From positions 19,762,469-19,826,468 of the forward strand of contig NC_092092.1 of assembly GCF_045679555.1 (NCBI RefSeq): 64,000 nucleotides of DNA, in the 5' to 3' direction. Both the position numbers and the translations under genes were made by a program. The notes under the pieces are model-generated. The model had not been told where the DNA came from. It saw nothing but the letters and a program-made list of their open reading frames with translations, and did not search any database. Positions 30,468 through 43,355 of this stretch are shown piece by piece (positions within the stretch are counted from its first letter, which is position 1; each line of letters begins with the position of its first letter). The DNA is from Salvelinus alpinus (lineage: Eukaryota > Chordata > Actinopteri > Salmoniformes > Salmonidae).

Positions 30468-32124
30468 AGGGGAGCTAGGGCTGTGATGGGGTTGAGGAAG
30501 GGAGCTAGGGCTGTGATGGGGTTGAGGAAGGGAGCTAGGGCTGTGATGGGGTTGAGGCAGGGAGAGGAAGGGAGCTAGGGCTGTGATGGGGTTGAGGAAG
30601 GGAGAGGAAGGGAGCTAGGGCTGTGATGGGGTTGAGGAAGGGAGCTAGGGATGTGATGGGGTTGAGGAAGGAAGCTAGGGCTGTGATGGGGTTGAGGCAG
30701 GGAGAGGAAGGGAGCTAGGGCTGTGATGGGGTTGAGGCAGGGAGAGGAGGAGAGGTGGAGCTGTGATGGGGTTGAGGCAGGAAGGGGAGGGGAGGGGAGG
30801 TGGAGCTCTGATGTGGTTGAGGCAGGGAGAAGAGGGGAGGTAGAAGAGGGGAGGTGGAGCTGTGAAGGGGTTGAGGCAGGAAGGGGAGGGGAGGTGGTCT
30901 CTGATGGGGTTGAGGCAGGGAGGGGAGGTGGGGCTCTGATGGGGTTGAGGAAGGGAGTTAGGGCTGTGATGGGGTTGAGGAAGGGAGAGGAAGGGAGCTA
31001 GGGCTGTGATGGGGTTGAGGCAGGGAGAGGAAGGGAGCTAGGGCTGTGATGGGGTTGAGGAATGGAGAGGGAGGGAGCTAGGTCTGTGATGGGGTTGAGG
31101 CAGGAAGGGGAGGGGAGGTGGTCTCTGATGGGGTTGAGGCAGGGAGGGGAGGTGGGGCTCTGATGGGGTTGAGGCAGGGAGAGGAAGGGAGCTAGGGCTG
31201 TGATGGGGTTGAGGCAGGGAGAGGAAGGAAGCTAGGGCTGTGATGGGGTTGAGGCAGGGAGAGGAAGGGAGCTGGGGCTGTGATGGGGTTGAGGAAGGGA
31301 GCTAGGGCTGTGATGGGGTTGAGGTAGGGAGAGGAAGGGAGCTAGGGCTGTGATGGGGTTGAGGCAGGGAGAGGAAGGAAGCTAGGGCTGTGATGGGGTT
31401 GAGGCAGGGAGAGGAAGGAAGCTAGGGCTGTGATGGGGTTGAGGCAGGGAGAGGAAGGAAGCTAGGGCTGTGATGGTGTTGAGGCATGGAGAGGAAGGAA
31501 GCTAGGGCTGTGATGGGGTTGAGGCAGGGAGAGGAAGGAAGCTAGGGCTGTGATGGGGTTGAGGCAGGGAGAGGAAGGAAGCTAGGGCTGTGATGGGGTT
31601 GAGGCATGGAGAGGAAGGAAGCTAGGGCTGTGATGGGGTTGAGGCAGGGAGAGGAAGGAAGCTAGGGCTGTGATGGGGTTGAGGCAGGGAGAGGAAGGGA
31701 GCTGGGGCTGTGATGGGGTTGAGGCATGGAGAGGAAGGGAGCTGGGGCTGTGATGGGGTTGAGGCAGGGAGAGGAGGGGAGGTGGAGCTCTGATGGGGTT
31801 GAGGCAGGGAGAGGAAGGAAGCTAGGGCTGTGATGGGGTTGAGGCATGGAGAGGAAGGGAGCTGGGGCTGTGATGGGGTTGAGGAAGGGAGCTAGGGCTG
31901 TGATGGGGTTGAGGCAGGGAGAGGAGGGGAGGTGGAGCTCTGATGGGGTTGAGGCAGGGAGAGGAAGGGAGCTAGGGCTGTGATGGGGTTGAGGCAGGGA
32001 GAGGAATGGAGCTGGGGCTGTGATGGGGTTGAGGCAGGGAGAGGAAGGGAGCTAGGGCTGTGATGGGGTTGAGGCAGGGAGAGGAAGGGAGCTAGGGCTG
32101 TGATGGGGTTGAGGCAGGGAGAGG
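30468..32124 (+). repeat. Higher-order repeat unit 2 (1657 bp, 827-bp deletion)
   Basis: Landmarks spaced 2484 bp elsewhere are spaced 1657 bp here (30723 to 32380). The block lacks the part corresponding to about 29670-30496 of unit 1. Diagnostic variant is gatggtgttg at about 31472. Confidence 0.85.
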
Positions 32125-34608
32125 AAGGGAGCTGGGGCTGTGATGGGGTTGAGGAAGGGAGCTAGGGCTGTGATGGGGTTGAGGAAGGGAGCTAGGGCTG
32201 TGATGGGGTTGAGGCAGGGAGAGGAAGGGAGCTAGGGCTGTGATGGGGTTGAGGAAGGGAGAGGAAGGGAGCTAGGGCTGTGATGGGGTTGAGGAAGGGA
32301 GCTAGGGATGTGATGGGGTTGAGGAAGGAAGCTAGGGCTGTGATGGGGTTGAGGCAGGGAGAGGAAGGGAGCTGGGGCTGTGATGGGGTTGAGGCAGGGA
32401 GAGGAGGAGAGGTGGAGCTGTGATGGGGTTGAGGCAGGAAGGGGAGGGGAGGGGAGGTGGAGCTCTGATGTGGTTGAGGCAGGGAGAAGAGGGGAGGTAG
32501 AAGAGGGGAGGTGGAGCTGTGAAGGGGTTGAGGCAGGAAGGGGAGGGGAGGTGGTCTCTGATGGGGTTGAGGCAGGGAGGGGAGGTGGGGCTCTGATGGG
32601 GTTGAGGAAGGGAGTTAGGGCTGTGATGGGGTTGAGGAAGGGAGAGGAAGGGAGCTAGGGCTGTGATGGGGTTGAGGCAGGGAGAGGAAGGGAGCTAGGG
32701 CTGTGATGGGGTTGAGGAATGGAGAGGGAGGGAGCTAGGTCTGTGATGGGGTTGAGGCAGGAAGGGGAGGGGAGGTGGTCTCTGATGGGGTTGAGGCAGG
32801 GAGGGGAGGTGGGGCTCTGATGGGGTTGAGGCAGGGAGAGGAAGGGAGCTAGGGCTGTGATGGGGTTGAGGCAGGGAGAGGAAGGAAGCTAGGGCTGTGA
32901 TGGGGTTGAGGCAGGGAGAGGAAGGGAGCTGGGGCTGTGATGGGGTTGAGGAAGGGAGCTAGGGCTGTGATGGGGTTGAGGTAGGGAGAGGAAGGGAGCT
33001 AGGGCTGTGATGGGGTTGAGGCAGGGAGAGGAAGGAAGCTAGGGCTGTGATGGGGTTGAGGCAGGGAGAGGAAGGAAGCTAGGGCTGTGATGGGGTTGAG
33101 GCAGGGAGAGGAAGGAAGCTAGGGCTGTGATGGGGTTGAGGCATGGAGAGGAAGGAAGCTAGGGCTGTGGTGGGGTTGAGGCAGGGAGAGGAAGGAAGCT
33201 AGGGCTGTGATGGGGTTGAGGCAGGGAGAGGAAGGAAGCTAGGGCTGTGATGGGGTTGAGGCATGGAGAGGAAGGAAGCTAGGGCTGTGATGGGGTTGAG
33301 GCAGGGAGAGGAAGGAAGCTAGGGCTGTGATGGGGTTGAGGCAGGGAGAGGAAGGGAGCTGGGGCTGTGATGGGGTTGAGGCATGGAGAGGAAGGGAGCT
33401 GGGGCTGTGATGGGGTTGAGGCAGGGAGAGGAGGGGAGGTGGAGCTCTGATGGGGTTGAGGCAGGGAGAGGAAGGAAGCTAGGGCTGTGATGGGGTTGAG
33501 GCATGGAGAGGAAGGGAGCTGGGGCTGTGATGGGGTTGAGGAAGGGAGCTAGGGCTGTGATGGGGTTGAGGCAGGGAGAGGAGGGGAGGTGGAGCTCTGA
33601 TGGGGTTGAGGCAGGGAGAGGAAGGGAGCTAGGGCTGTGATGGGGTTGAGGCAGGGAGAGGAATGGAGCTGGGGCTGTGATGGGGTTGAGGCAGGGAGAG
33701 GAAGGGAGCTAGGGCTGTGATGGGGTTGAGGCAGGGAGAGGAAGGGAGCTAGGGCTGTGATGGGGTTGAGGCAGGGAGAGGAAGGGAGCTGGGGCTGTGA
33801 TGGGGTTGAGGCAGGGAGAGGAGGGGAGGTGGAGCTCTGATGGGGTTGAGGCAGGGAGAAGAGGGGAGGTGGAGCTGTGAAGGGGTTGAGGCAGGAAGGG
33901 GAGGGGAGGGGAGGTGGTCTCTGATGGGGTTGAGGCAGGGAAGGGAGGGGAGGTGGGGCTCTGATGGGGTTGAGGCAGGGAGGGGAGGTGGGGCTCTGAT
34001 GGGGTTGAGGCAGGGAGTGGAGGTGGGGCTCTGATGGGGTTGAGGCAGGAAGGGGAGGGGAGGTGGTCTCTGATGGGGTTGAGGCAGGGAGGGGACGTGG
34101 GGCTATGATGGGGTTGAGGCAGGGAGGGGAGGTGGGGCTCTGATGGGGTTGAGGCAGGAAGTGGAGTTGGGGCTCTGATGGGGTTGAGGCAGGAAGGAGA
34201 GGGGAGGGGAGGAGAGGTGGAGCTCTGATGGGGTTGAGGCAGGAAGGGGAGAGGAGGGGAGGGGCGGTGGAGCTCTGATCGGGTTGAGGCAGGGAGGGGA
34301 GGTGGGGCTCTGATGGGGTTGAGGCAGGGAGTGGAGGTGGGGCTCTGATGGGGTTGAGGCAGGGAGGGGACGTGGGGCTCTGATGGGGTTGAGGCAGGGA
34401 GGGGAGGTGGGGCTCTGATGGGGTTGAGGCAGGAAGTGGAGTTGGGGCTCTGATGGGGTTGAGGCAGGAAGGAGAGGGGAGGGGAGGAGAGGTGGAGCTC
34501 TGATGGGGTTGAGGCTTGAAGGGGAGGTGAGGTGGGCTGTGATGTGGTTGAGGCAGGAAGGGGAGGGGAGGGGAGGTGGAGCTCTGATGGGGTTAATGCA
34601 GGGAGAGG
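32125..34608 (+). repeat. Higher-order repeat unit 3 (2484 bp)
   Basis: Landmark 32380 recurs at 34864. Carries ctgtggtgggg (near 33165) and gacgtggggctatgatgg, the same variants as unit 1. Confidence 0.85.
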
Positions 34609-37092
34609 AGGGGAGCTAGGGCTGTGATGGGGTTGAGGAAGGGAGCTAGGGCTGTGATGGGGTTGAGGAAGGGAGCTAGGGCTGTGATGGGGTTGAGGCA
34701 GGGAGAGGAAGGGAGCTAGGGCTGTGATGGGGTTGAGGAAGGGAGAGGAAGGGAGCTAGGGCTGTGATGGGGTTGAGGAAGGGAGCTAGGGATGTGATGG
34801 GGTTGAGGAAGGAAGCTAGGGCTGTGATGGGGTTGAGGCAGGGAGAGGAAGGGAGCTAGGGCTGTGATGGGGTTGAGGCAGGGAGAGGAGGAGAGGTGGA
34901 GCTGTGATGGGGTTGAGGCAGGAAGGGGAGGGGAGGGGAGGTGGAGCTCTGATGTGGTTGAGGCAGGGAGAAGAGGGGAGGTAGAAGAGGGGAGGTGGAG
35001 CTGTGAAGGGGTTGAGGCAGGAAGGGGAGGGGAGGTGGTCTCTGATGGGGTTGAGGCAGGGAGGGGAGGTGGGGCTCTGATGGGGTTGAGGAAGGGAGTT
35101 AGGGCTGTGATGGGGTTGAGGAAGGGAGAGGAAGGGAGCTAGGGCTGTGATGGGGTTGAGGCAGGGAGAGGAAGGGAGCTAGGGCTGTGATGGGGTTGAG
35201 GAATGGAGAGGGAGGGAGCTAGGTCTGTGATGGGGTTGAGGCAGGAAGGGGAGGGGAGGTGGTCTCTGATGGGGTTGAGGCAGGGAGGGGAGGTGGGGCT
35301 CTGATGGGGTTGAGGCAGGGAGAGGAAGGGAGCTAGGGCTGTGATGGGGTTGAGGCAGGGAGAGGAAGGAAGCTAGGGCTGTGATGGGGTTGAGGCAGGG
35401 AGAGGAAGGGAGCTGGGGCTGTGATGGGGTTGAGGAAGGGAGCTAGGGCTGTGATGGGGTTGAGGTAGGGAGAGGAAGGGAGCTAGGGCTGTGATGGGGT
35501 TGAGGCAGGGAGAGGAAGGAAGCTAGGGCTGTGATGGGGTTGAGGCAGGGAGAGGAAGGAAGCTAGGGCTGTGATGGGGTTGAGGCAGGGAGAGGAAGGA
35601 AGCTAGGGCTGTGATGGTGTTGAGGCATGGAGAGGAAGGAAGCTAGGGCTGTGATGGGGTTGAGGCAGGGAGAGGAAGGAAGCTAGGGCTGTGATGGGGT
35701 TGAGGCAGGGAGAGGAAGGAAGCTAGGGCTGTGATGGGGTTGAGGCATGGAGAGGAAGGAAGCTAGGGCTGTGATGGGGTTGAGGCAGGGAGAGGAAGGA
35801 AGCTAGGGCTGTGATGGGGTTGAGGCAGGGAGAGGAAGGGAGCTGGGGCTGTGATGGGGTTGAGGCATGGAGAGGAAGGGAGCTGGGGCTGTGATGGGGT
35901 TGAGGCAGGGAGAGGAGGGGAGGTGGAGCTCTGATGGGGTTGAGGCAGGGAGAGGAAGGAAGCTAGGGCTGTGATGGGGTTGAGGCATGGAGAGGAAGGG
36001 AGCTGGGGCTGTGATGGGGTTGAGGAAGGGAGCTAGGGCTGTGATGGGGTTGAGGCAGGGAGAGGAGGGGAGGTGGAGCTCTGATGGGGTTGAGGCAGGG
36101 AGAGGAAGGGAGCTAGGGCTGTGATGGGGTTGAGGCAGGGAGAGGAATGGAGCTGGGGCTGTGATGGGGTTGAGGCAGGGAGAGGAAGGGAGCTAGGGCT
36201 GTGATGGGGTTGAGGCAGGGAGAGGAAGGGAGCTAGGGCTGTGATGGGGTTGAGGCAGGGAGAGGAAGGGAGCTGGGGCTGTGATGGGGTTGAGGCAGGG
36301 AGAGGAGGGGAGGTGGAGCTCTGATGGGGTTGAGGCAGGGAGAAGAGGGGAGGTGGAGCTGTGAAGGGGTTGAGGCAGGAAGGGGAGGGGAGGGGAGGTG
36401 GTCTCTGATGGGGTTGAGGCAGGGAAGGGAGGGGAGGTGGGGCTCTGATGGGGTTGAGGCAGGGAGGGGAGGTGGGGCTCTGATGGGGTTGAGGCAGGGA
36501 GTGGAGGTGGGGCTCTGATGGGGTTGAGGCAGGAAGGGGAGGGGAGGTGGTCTCTGATGGGGTTGAGGCAGGGAGGGGACGTGGGGCTATGATGGGGTTG
36601 AGGCAGGGAGGGGAGGTGGGGCTCTGATGGGGTTGAGGCAGGAAGTGGAGTTGGGGCTCTGATGGGGTTGAGGCAGGAAGGAGAGGGGAGGGGAGGAGAG
36701 GTGGAGCTCTGATGGGGTTGAGGCAGGAAGGGGAGAGGAGGGGAGGGGCGGTGGAGCTCTGATCGGGTTGAGGCAGGGAGGGGAGGTGGGGCTCTGATGG
36801 GGTTGAGGCAGGGAGTGGAGGTGGGGCTCTGATGGGGTTGAGGCAGGGAGGGGACGTGGGGCTCTGATGGGGTTGAGGCAGGGAGGGGAGGTGGGGCTCT
36901 GATGGGGTTGAGGCAGGAAGTGGAGTTGGGGCTCTGATGGGGTTGAGGCAGGAAGGAGAGGGGAGGGGAGGAGAGGTGGAGCTCTGATGGGGTTGAGGCT
37001 TGAAGGGGAGGTGAGGTGGGCTGTGATGTGGTTGAGGCAGGAAGGGGAGGGGAGGGGAGGTGGAGCTCTGATGGGGTTAATGCAGGGAGAGG
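34609..37092 (+). repeat. Higher-order repeat unit 4 (2484 bp)
   Basis: Landmark 34864 recurs at 37348. Carries gatggtgttg (about 35612) and the ggggctatgatgg variant. Confidence 0.85.
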
Positions 37093-39613
37093 AGGGGAGC
37101 TAGGGCTGTGATGGGGTTGAGGAAGGGAGCTAGGGCTGTGATGGGGTTGAGGAAGGGAGCTAGGGCTGTGATGGGGTTGAGGCAGGGAGAGGAAGGGAGC
37201 TAGGGCTGTGATGGGGTTGAGGAAGGGAGAGGAAGGGAGCTAGGGCTGTGATGGGGTTGAGGAAGGGAGCTAGGGATGTGATGGGGTTGAGGAAGGAAGC
37301 TAGGGCTGTGATGGGGTTGAGGCAGGGAGAGGAAGGGAGCTAGGGCTGTGATGGGGTTGAGGCAGGGAGAGGAGGAGAGGTGGAGCTGTGATGGGGTTGA
37401 GGCAGGAAGGGGAGGGGAGGGGAGGTGGAGCTCTGATGTGGTTGAGGCAGGGAGAAGAGGGGAGGTAGAAGAGGGGAGGTGGAGCTGTGAAGGGGTTGAG
37501 GCAGGAAGGGGAGGGGAGGTGGTCTCTGATGGGGTTGAGGCAGGGAGGGGAGGTGGGGCTCTGATGGGGTTGAGGAAGGGAGTTAGGGCTGTGATGGGGT
37601 TGAGGAAGGGAGAGGAAGGGAGCTAGGGCTGTGATGGGGTTGAGGCAGGGAGAGGAAGGGAGCTAGGGCTGTGATGGGGTTGAGGAATGGAGAGGGAGGG
37701 AGCTAGGTCTGTGATGGGGTTGAGGCAGGAAGGGGAGGGGAGGTGGTCTCTGATGGGGTTGAGGCAGGGAGGGGAGGTGGGGCTCTGATGGGGTTGAGGC
37801 AGGGAGAGGAAGGGAGCTAGGGCTGTGATGGGGTTGAGGCAGGGAGAGGAAGGAAGCTAGGGCTGTGATGGGGTTGAGGCAGGGAGAGGAAGGGAGCTGG
37901 GGCTGTGATGGGGTTGAGGAAGGGAGCTAGGGCTGTGATGGGGTTGAGGTAGGGAGAGGAAGGGAGCTAGGGCTGTGATGGGGTTGAGGCAGGGAGAGGA
38001 AGGAAGCTAGGGCTGTGATGGGGTTGAGGCAGGGAGAGGAAGGAAGCTAGGGCTGTGATGGGGTTGAGGCAGGGAGAGGAAGGAAGCTAGGGCTGTGATG
38101 GTGTTGAGGCATGGAGAGGAAGGAAGCTAGGGCTGTGATGGGGTTGAGGCAGGGAGAGGAAGGAAGCTAGGGCTGTGATGGGGTTGAGGCAGGGAGAGGA
38201 AGGAAGCTAGGGCTGTGATGGGGTTGAGGCATGGAGAGGAAGGAAGCTAGGGCTGTGATGGGGTTGAGGCAGGGAGAGGAAGGAAGCTAGGGCTGTGATG
38301 GGGTTGAGGCAGGGAGAGGAAGGGAGCTGGGGCTGTGATGGGGTTGAGGCATGGAGAGGAAGGGAGCTGGGGCTGTGATGGGGTTGAGGCAGGGAGAGGA
38401 GGGGAGGTGGAGCTCTGATGGGGTTGAGGCAGGGAGAGGAAGGAAGCTAGGGCTGTGATGGGGTTGAGGCATGGAGAGGAAGGGAGCTGGGGCTGTGATG
38501 GGGTTGAGGAAGGGAGCTAGGGCTGTGATGGGGTTGAGGCAGGGAGAGGAGGGGAGGTGGAGCTCTGATGGGGTTGAGGCAGGGAGAGGAAGGGAGCTAG
38601 GGCTGTGATGGGGTTGAGGCAGGGAGAGGAATGGAGCTGGGGCTGTGATGGGGTTGAGGCAGGGAGAGGAAGGGAGCTAGGGCTGTGATGGGGTTGAGGC
38701 AGGGAGAGGAAGGGAGCTAGGGCTGTGATGGGGTTGAGGCAGGGAGAGGAAGGGAGCTGGGGCTGTGATGGGGTTGAGGCAGGGAGAGGAGGGGAGGTGG
38801 AGCTCTGATGGGGTTGAGGCAGGGAGAAGAGGGGAGGTGGAGCTGTGAAGGGGTTGAGGCAGGAAGGGGAGGGGAGGGGAGGTGGTCTCTGATGGGGTTG
38901 AGGCAGGGAAGGGAGGGGAGGTGGGGCTCTGATGGGGTTGAGGCAGGGAGGGGAGGTGGGGCTCTGATGGGGTTGAGGCAGGGAGTGGAGGTGGGGCTCT
39001 GATGGGGTTGAGGCAGGAAGGGGAGGGGAGGTGGTCTCTGATGGGGTTGAGGCAGGGAGGGGACGTGGGGCTCTGATGGGGTTGAGGCAGGGAGGGGAGG
39101 TGGGGCTCTGATGGGGTTGAGGCAGGAAGTGGAGTTGGGGCTCTGATGGGGTTGAGGCAGGAAGGAGAGGGGAGGGGAGGAGAGGTGGAGCTCTGATGGG
39201 GTTGAGGCAGGAAGGGGAGAGGAGGGGAGGGGCGGTGGAGCTCTGATCGGGTTGAGGCAGGGAGGGGAGGTGGGGCTCTGATGGGGTTGAGGCAGGGAGT
39301 GGAGGTGGGGCTCTGATGGGGTTGAGGCAGGAAGGGGAGGGGAGGTGGTCTCTGATGGGGTTGAGGCAGGGAGGGGACGTGGGGCTCTGATGGGGTTGAG
39401 GCAGGGAGGGGAGGTGGGGCTCTGATGGGGTTGAGGCAGGAAGTGGAGTTGGGGCTCTGATGGGGTTGAGGCAGGAAGGAGAGGGGAGGGGAGGAGAGGT
39501 GGAGCTCTGATGGGGTTGAGGCTTGAAGGGGAGGTGAGGTGGGCTGTGATGTGGTTGAGGCAGGAAGGGGAGGGGAGGGGAGGTGGAGCTCTGATGGTGT
39601 TAATGCAGGGAGA
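37093..39613 (+). repeat. Higher-order repeat unit 5 (about 2.5 kb)
   Basis: Carries gatggtgttg (about 38097) but ggggctctgatgg where units 1, 3 and 4 have ggggctatgatgg. It has one extra basic unit of about 40 bp near 39330. Order is lost after about 39600. Confidence 0.8.
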
Positions 39614-40666
39614 GGAGGGGAGGTGGAGCTGTGATGGGGTTGAGGCAGGAAGGGAAGGGGAGGGGAGGTGGAGCTCTGATGTGGTTGAGGCAGGAAGGGG
39701 AGGGGAGGTGGAGCTCTGATGTGGTTGAGGCAGGGAGAGGAGGGGAGGTGGAGCTGTGATGGGGTTGAGGAAGGAAGGGGAGGGGAGGTGGAGCTCTGAT
39801 GTGGTTGAGGCAGAGAGAGGAGGAGAGGTGGAGCTGTGATGAGGTTGAGGAAGGAAGGGGAGGGGAGGTGGTCTCTGATGGGGTTGAGGCAGGAAGGGAA
39901 GGGGAGGTGGGGCTCTGATGGGGATGAGGCTTGGAGGGGAGGTGAGGTGGGCTGTGATGGGGTTGAGGCAGGAAGGGAAGGGGATGGGAGGGTGGAGCTC
40001 TGATTTGGTTGAGGCAGGGAGAGGAGGGGAGGTGGAGCTGTGATAGGGTTGAGGCAGGAAGGGGAGGGGAGGTGGAGCTCTGATGTGGTTGAGGCAGGGA
40101 GAAGAGGGGAGGTGGAGCTCTGATGTGGTTGAGGCAGGGAGAGGAGGGGAGGTGGAGCTGTGATGGGGTTGAGGCAGGAAGGGGAGGGGAGGGGAGGTGG
40201 AGCTCTGATGTGGTTGAGGCAGGGAGGGGAGGTGGAGCTGTGATGGGGTTGAGGAAGGAAGGGGAGGGGAGGTGGTCTCTGATGGGGTTGAGGCAGGGAG
40301 GGGAGGGGAGGTGGGGCTCTGATGGGGTTGAGGCAGGGAGGGGAGGGGAGGTGGTCTCTGATGGGGTTGAGGCAGGGAGGGGAGGGGAGGTGGGGCTCTG
40401 ATGTGGTTGAGGCAGGAAGGGAAGGGGAGGTGGGGCTCTGATGGGGATGAGGCAGGAAGGGGAGGGGAGGTGGGGCTCTGATGTGGTTGAGGCAGGAAGG
40501 GAAGGGGAGGTGGGGCTCGGATGGGGATGAGGCAGGAAGGGGATGGGGAGTTGTGATTGGTTTGAGGCAGGGAGGGGAGAGGCAGGGAGCTGGGGGTGTG
40601 ATGGGGTTGAGGCAGGGTGATGAGGGGAGGTGGGGCTGTGATGGGTTGAGGCAGGGAGGGGAGCTA

Positions 40667-41056
40667 TTCAGTTCTTCCCCCAGGGCACATGGAGAAGCTC
40701 CAGATGTGCAGCAGCTCCAACAGCCACCATCCCGGGAAGACAGCATATTCTAGCATTCCATCACTGATTCACCTCCTCTTCCCCTCTTATCCTCCTCCCC
40801 TCATTGCTCGTTCATTCATTTTATCAGGTATTAGAGGACAATTCTAAGTGCAATCAAATCACATTGAATACAAATGAAAAGTCCAACAGCCTGGGAACAG
40901 AGTCTTCAGTTAACATTCCACCACAGATCTAGCACCTGCATGCTCCTTCTCCTCATTCACATAAAACTCCAGCCTTGTTTCAAGGATATTAAGTCATCGT
41001 CTCTTTTGGAGGGGGGAGGGTGTAGTTTTCTCCGTCTTATCAGATATTAGAGGGTC
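40667..41056. other. Unassigned sequence after the minisatellite
   Basis: A short acceptor-like motif (cagttcttcccccag ending at 40683) precedes a stretch with no recognisable protein. No gene is supported. Confidence 0.35.
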
Positions 41057-41345
41057 CTCAGATCCTCAAAACATTCTACAGCTACACCATTGAGAGCATC
41101 TTGACCACTTGCTATGGCTACTTCTCGGCATCCGACCGCAAGACGCTACAGTGGGTAGTGCATACGGCCCAGTACATCACTGGGGCCAAGCTCCCTTTCA
41201 CACGACCCTGAACAGCTTCTACCCCCAAGCCATAAGACTGTAGTTATATGTACATATCTACCTCAATTACCTTATACCCTTGCACATCGACCCCGGTACT
41301 GGTACCCCGTGTATATAGCCAAGTTATCGTTACTCATTGTGTATT
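41057..41345 (+). mobile_element. LINE-C fragment, internally deleted
   Basis: Matches LINE-C at about 46078-46590: ttctacagctacaccattga, gagcatctt, gcccagtacatcactg, then a jump to aacagcttctacccccaagc and the 3' UTR. The RT C-terminal codons between are deleted. Confidence 0.8.
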
Positions 41346-41348
41346 TCA

Positions 41349-41500
41349 CAGGAGGTTGGTGGCACCTTAAATTGGGAGGATGGGCTGGTGGTAATGGCGG
41401 AGCGGAATCAGTAGAATGGTATCAAATACTTCTAAAACATAGTTCCCATGTGTTTAATGCCTTCCATTCTCTCCGTTCCTCATTATTGTGAGGGTCTCTG
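41349..41500. repeat. MITE-like fragment
   Basis: acaggaggttggtggcacct and agcggaatcagtagaatgg with a following ccattctctccgttcc are landmarks of an abundant short salmonid repeat with inverted ends. Here the right end is missing. Recognition is from memory. Confidence 0.5.
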
Positions 41501-42161
41501 TCTCTGTCACTAGTAGCAGTTGTCTCAATGATCGAGTTTTCTATGAATATTCAAATGCATCTCCAGAGAAAACCACTGGTTATTAATTAGCACAGTGTTC
41601 TGGTCTCACACGCTGCACCGACACACACACACATTCACACACACACACAAACAGCAGCTGGCTATAAATAACACTACTGGGTGGGCATGCTGCCATGCTT
41701 TAAACCCATAACTCTCACCTTCAAGTATAGAAAACTACTTGGTCTACCTCTGCAGTTGACGGCAGGCTGCCCTCTCCTAAGACACCATTTACCCACCTTT
41801 TTTCATTTGCAAAAAAACATTTACCCACCTTTTGCTAAAAAAATGCATTGAAAGGATAGAGAGACATTGTCAACAGCAATGACATTACAATAACTACTAC
41901 ACTGGTAACATTTACTGTCATTTCAAGGTCCAGGCAGTCAATCCAAGGTCAGAAAAATTCAGATGAAACATTGAAGACCTTTGTGAGCTTTGAACGCATG
42001 GCAATGACCAGTGAACCAAGATAACCGCTCAAAATGTCTGCTATGTTATTGGCATTCTGTTAGATGTACAGTATGTGCTGTGTGCTGATAGTTTTTTCAT
42101 GCCTGATGGGTCAGTATGTGACCTTTTAGAGTCAACTGGGGGGGGGGGAAACTAGCAAGTC

Positions 42162-42163
<2 letters not shown>
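41501..42163. other. Unassigned sequence, nothing recognised
   Basis: Short CA run at 41622-41650. A G10-type homopolymer lies at about 42138-42148. No gene supported. Confidence 0.4.

Positions 42164-42256
<93 letters not shown>
42164..42256. repeat. (AC)n microsatellite, 93 bp
   Basis: Uninterrupted, then acacataaac-type imperfect units to about 42310. Confidence 0.97.
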
Positions 42257-42258
<2 letters not shown>

Positions 42259-42438
42259 AACACACATAAACACACATGGACACACATGGACGCACACAAA
42301 CACACGCACAGCAAGTCCTACACGTAGCTTAGGGACGTATTGACTGCCTCCACCAGATGGTAAGGGTCGGAGAAAATCCCAATGGTAATACATAGACCCT
42401 GCAACACACAAACTCCTACACATGCCTGTGCACAGACT

Positions 42439-42614
<176 letters not shown>

Positions 42615-42704
42615 TTTACATAACTTCACAAACATCCATCCAAACACCCATTCATGCACACATACAGACACACACACGCACACACATACACAGACACACA
42701 CACT

Positions 42705-43355
42705 GACTGGATCAGATCAATCTTGTAGCGACAGGCACTCCCTCAGAAGCTAAGGTCCTAAATATATGGGTCTAAATTAGGACCTGACACAACACAAACA
42801 CACACACACGCTTTATCCGCTGAGGAGCATGCTGCTTTGGTACATTCTGGAAAGCCAGAGAAGCTAGGCAGTCATGTCTGCATAAACGTCTGTTTTCCAA
42901 TGTGACCCAGTCAGTAATATACTGTGTGTGTGTGTGCGTGCGTGTGTACGTGCGTGCAGTAATGAGTTTGTCCTGGTAGCTGCTGAGGTGTCCTGTCCTC
43001 CTGGAGTAGTAGATTTATGAGTTGTGACCAAATCAAACCTCACCTTTAGATTGGTTTCATGTTTTACAAGGACTCTGTGGCCCGACAGACCCACAGGCCA
43101 CCACATTGGTTTTAACGCAGCACTGTATAATGTAACTGTAACTGACTGCCTTATCTTAGTCCGAGGTGGGCAATTCCCAGGTAACCCAGTGATGCTGAGA
43201 CCCAGTTTCCATTTTAAAATGTATGTTAAACAAAAAAAACAAGAATTTGAAAGTTAAACAAATCATACAGTACAACCCTATGTGTTCTATGCACAAGGAC
43301 CACTTTTAACAATTTCCACAGAAATTGTACAAAATACATTAACTTGAAGAACAGT
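42705..43355. other. Unassigned sequence
   Basis: Short CA/GT runs at 42797 and 42924. No gene supported. Confidence 0.4.

Larger units (their letters stand above)
27846..40666 (+). repeat. 12.8-kb purine-rich minisatellite with higher-order repeat structure
   Basis: Basic units of roughly 26-60 bp all contain tgatggggttgagg, followed by variable purine spacers such as cagggagaggaagggagcta or caggaaggggaggggaggtg. Five near-identical higher-order blocks span about 27960-39600; the flanking units (27846-27960 and 39600-40666) are less ordered. The plus strand is almost entirely G, A and T with strong G bias. Reading frames, including a 689-codon one on the minus strand, follow the repeat and are not genes. 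Confidence 0.97.

Noticed and set aside
38677..40746. 689-codon minus-strand frame rich in Pro, Ser, Leu
   Set aside because: It lies wholly in the G-rich minisatellite; its repeats mirror the DNA units, and the same frames restart in every block. No unique domain.
40667..40760. Possible host exon after the minisatellite
   Set aside because: An acceptor-like motif is present but the following codons match nothing and no donor or partner exon is seen.
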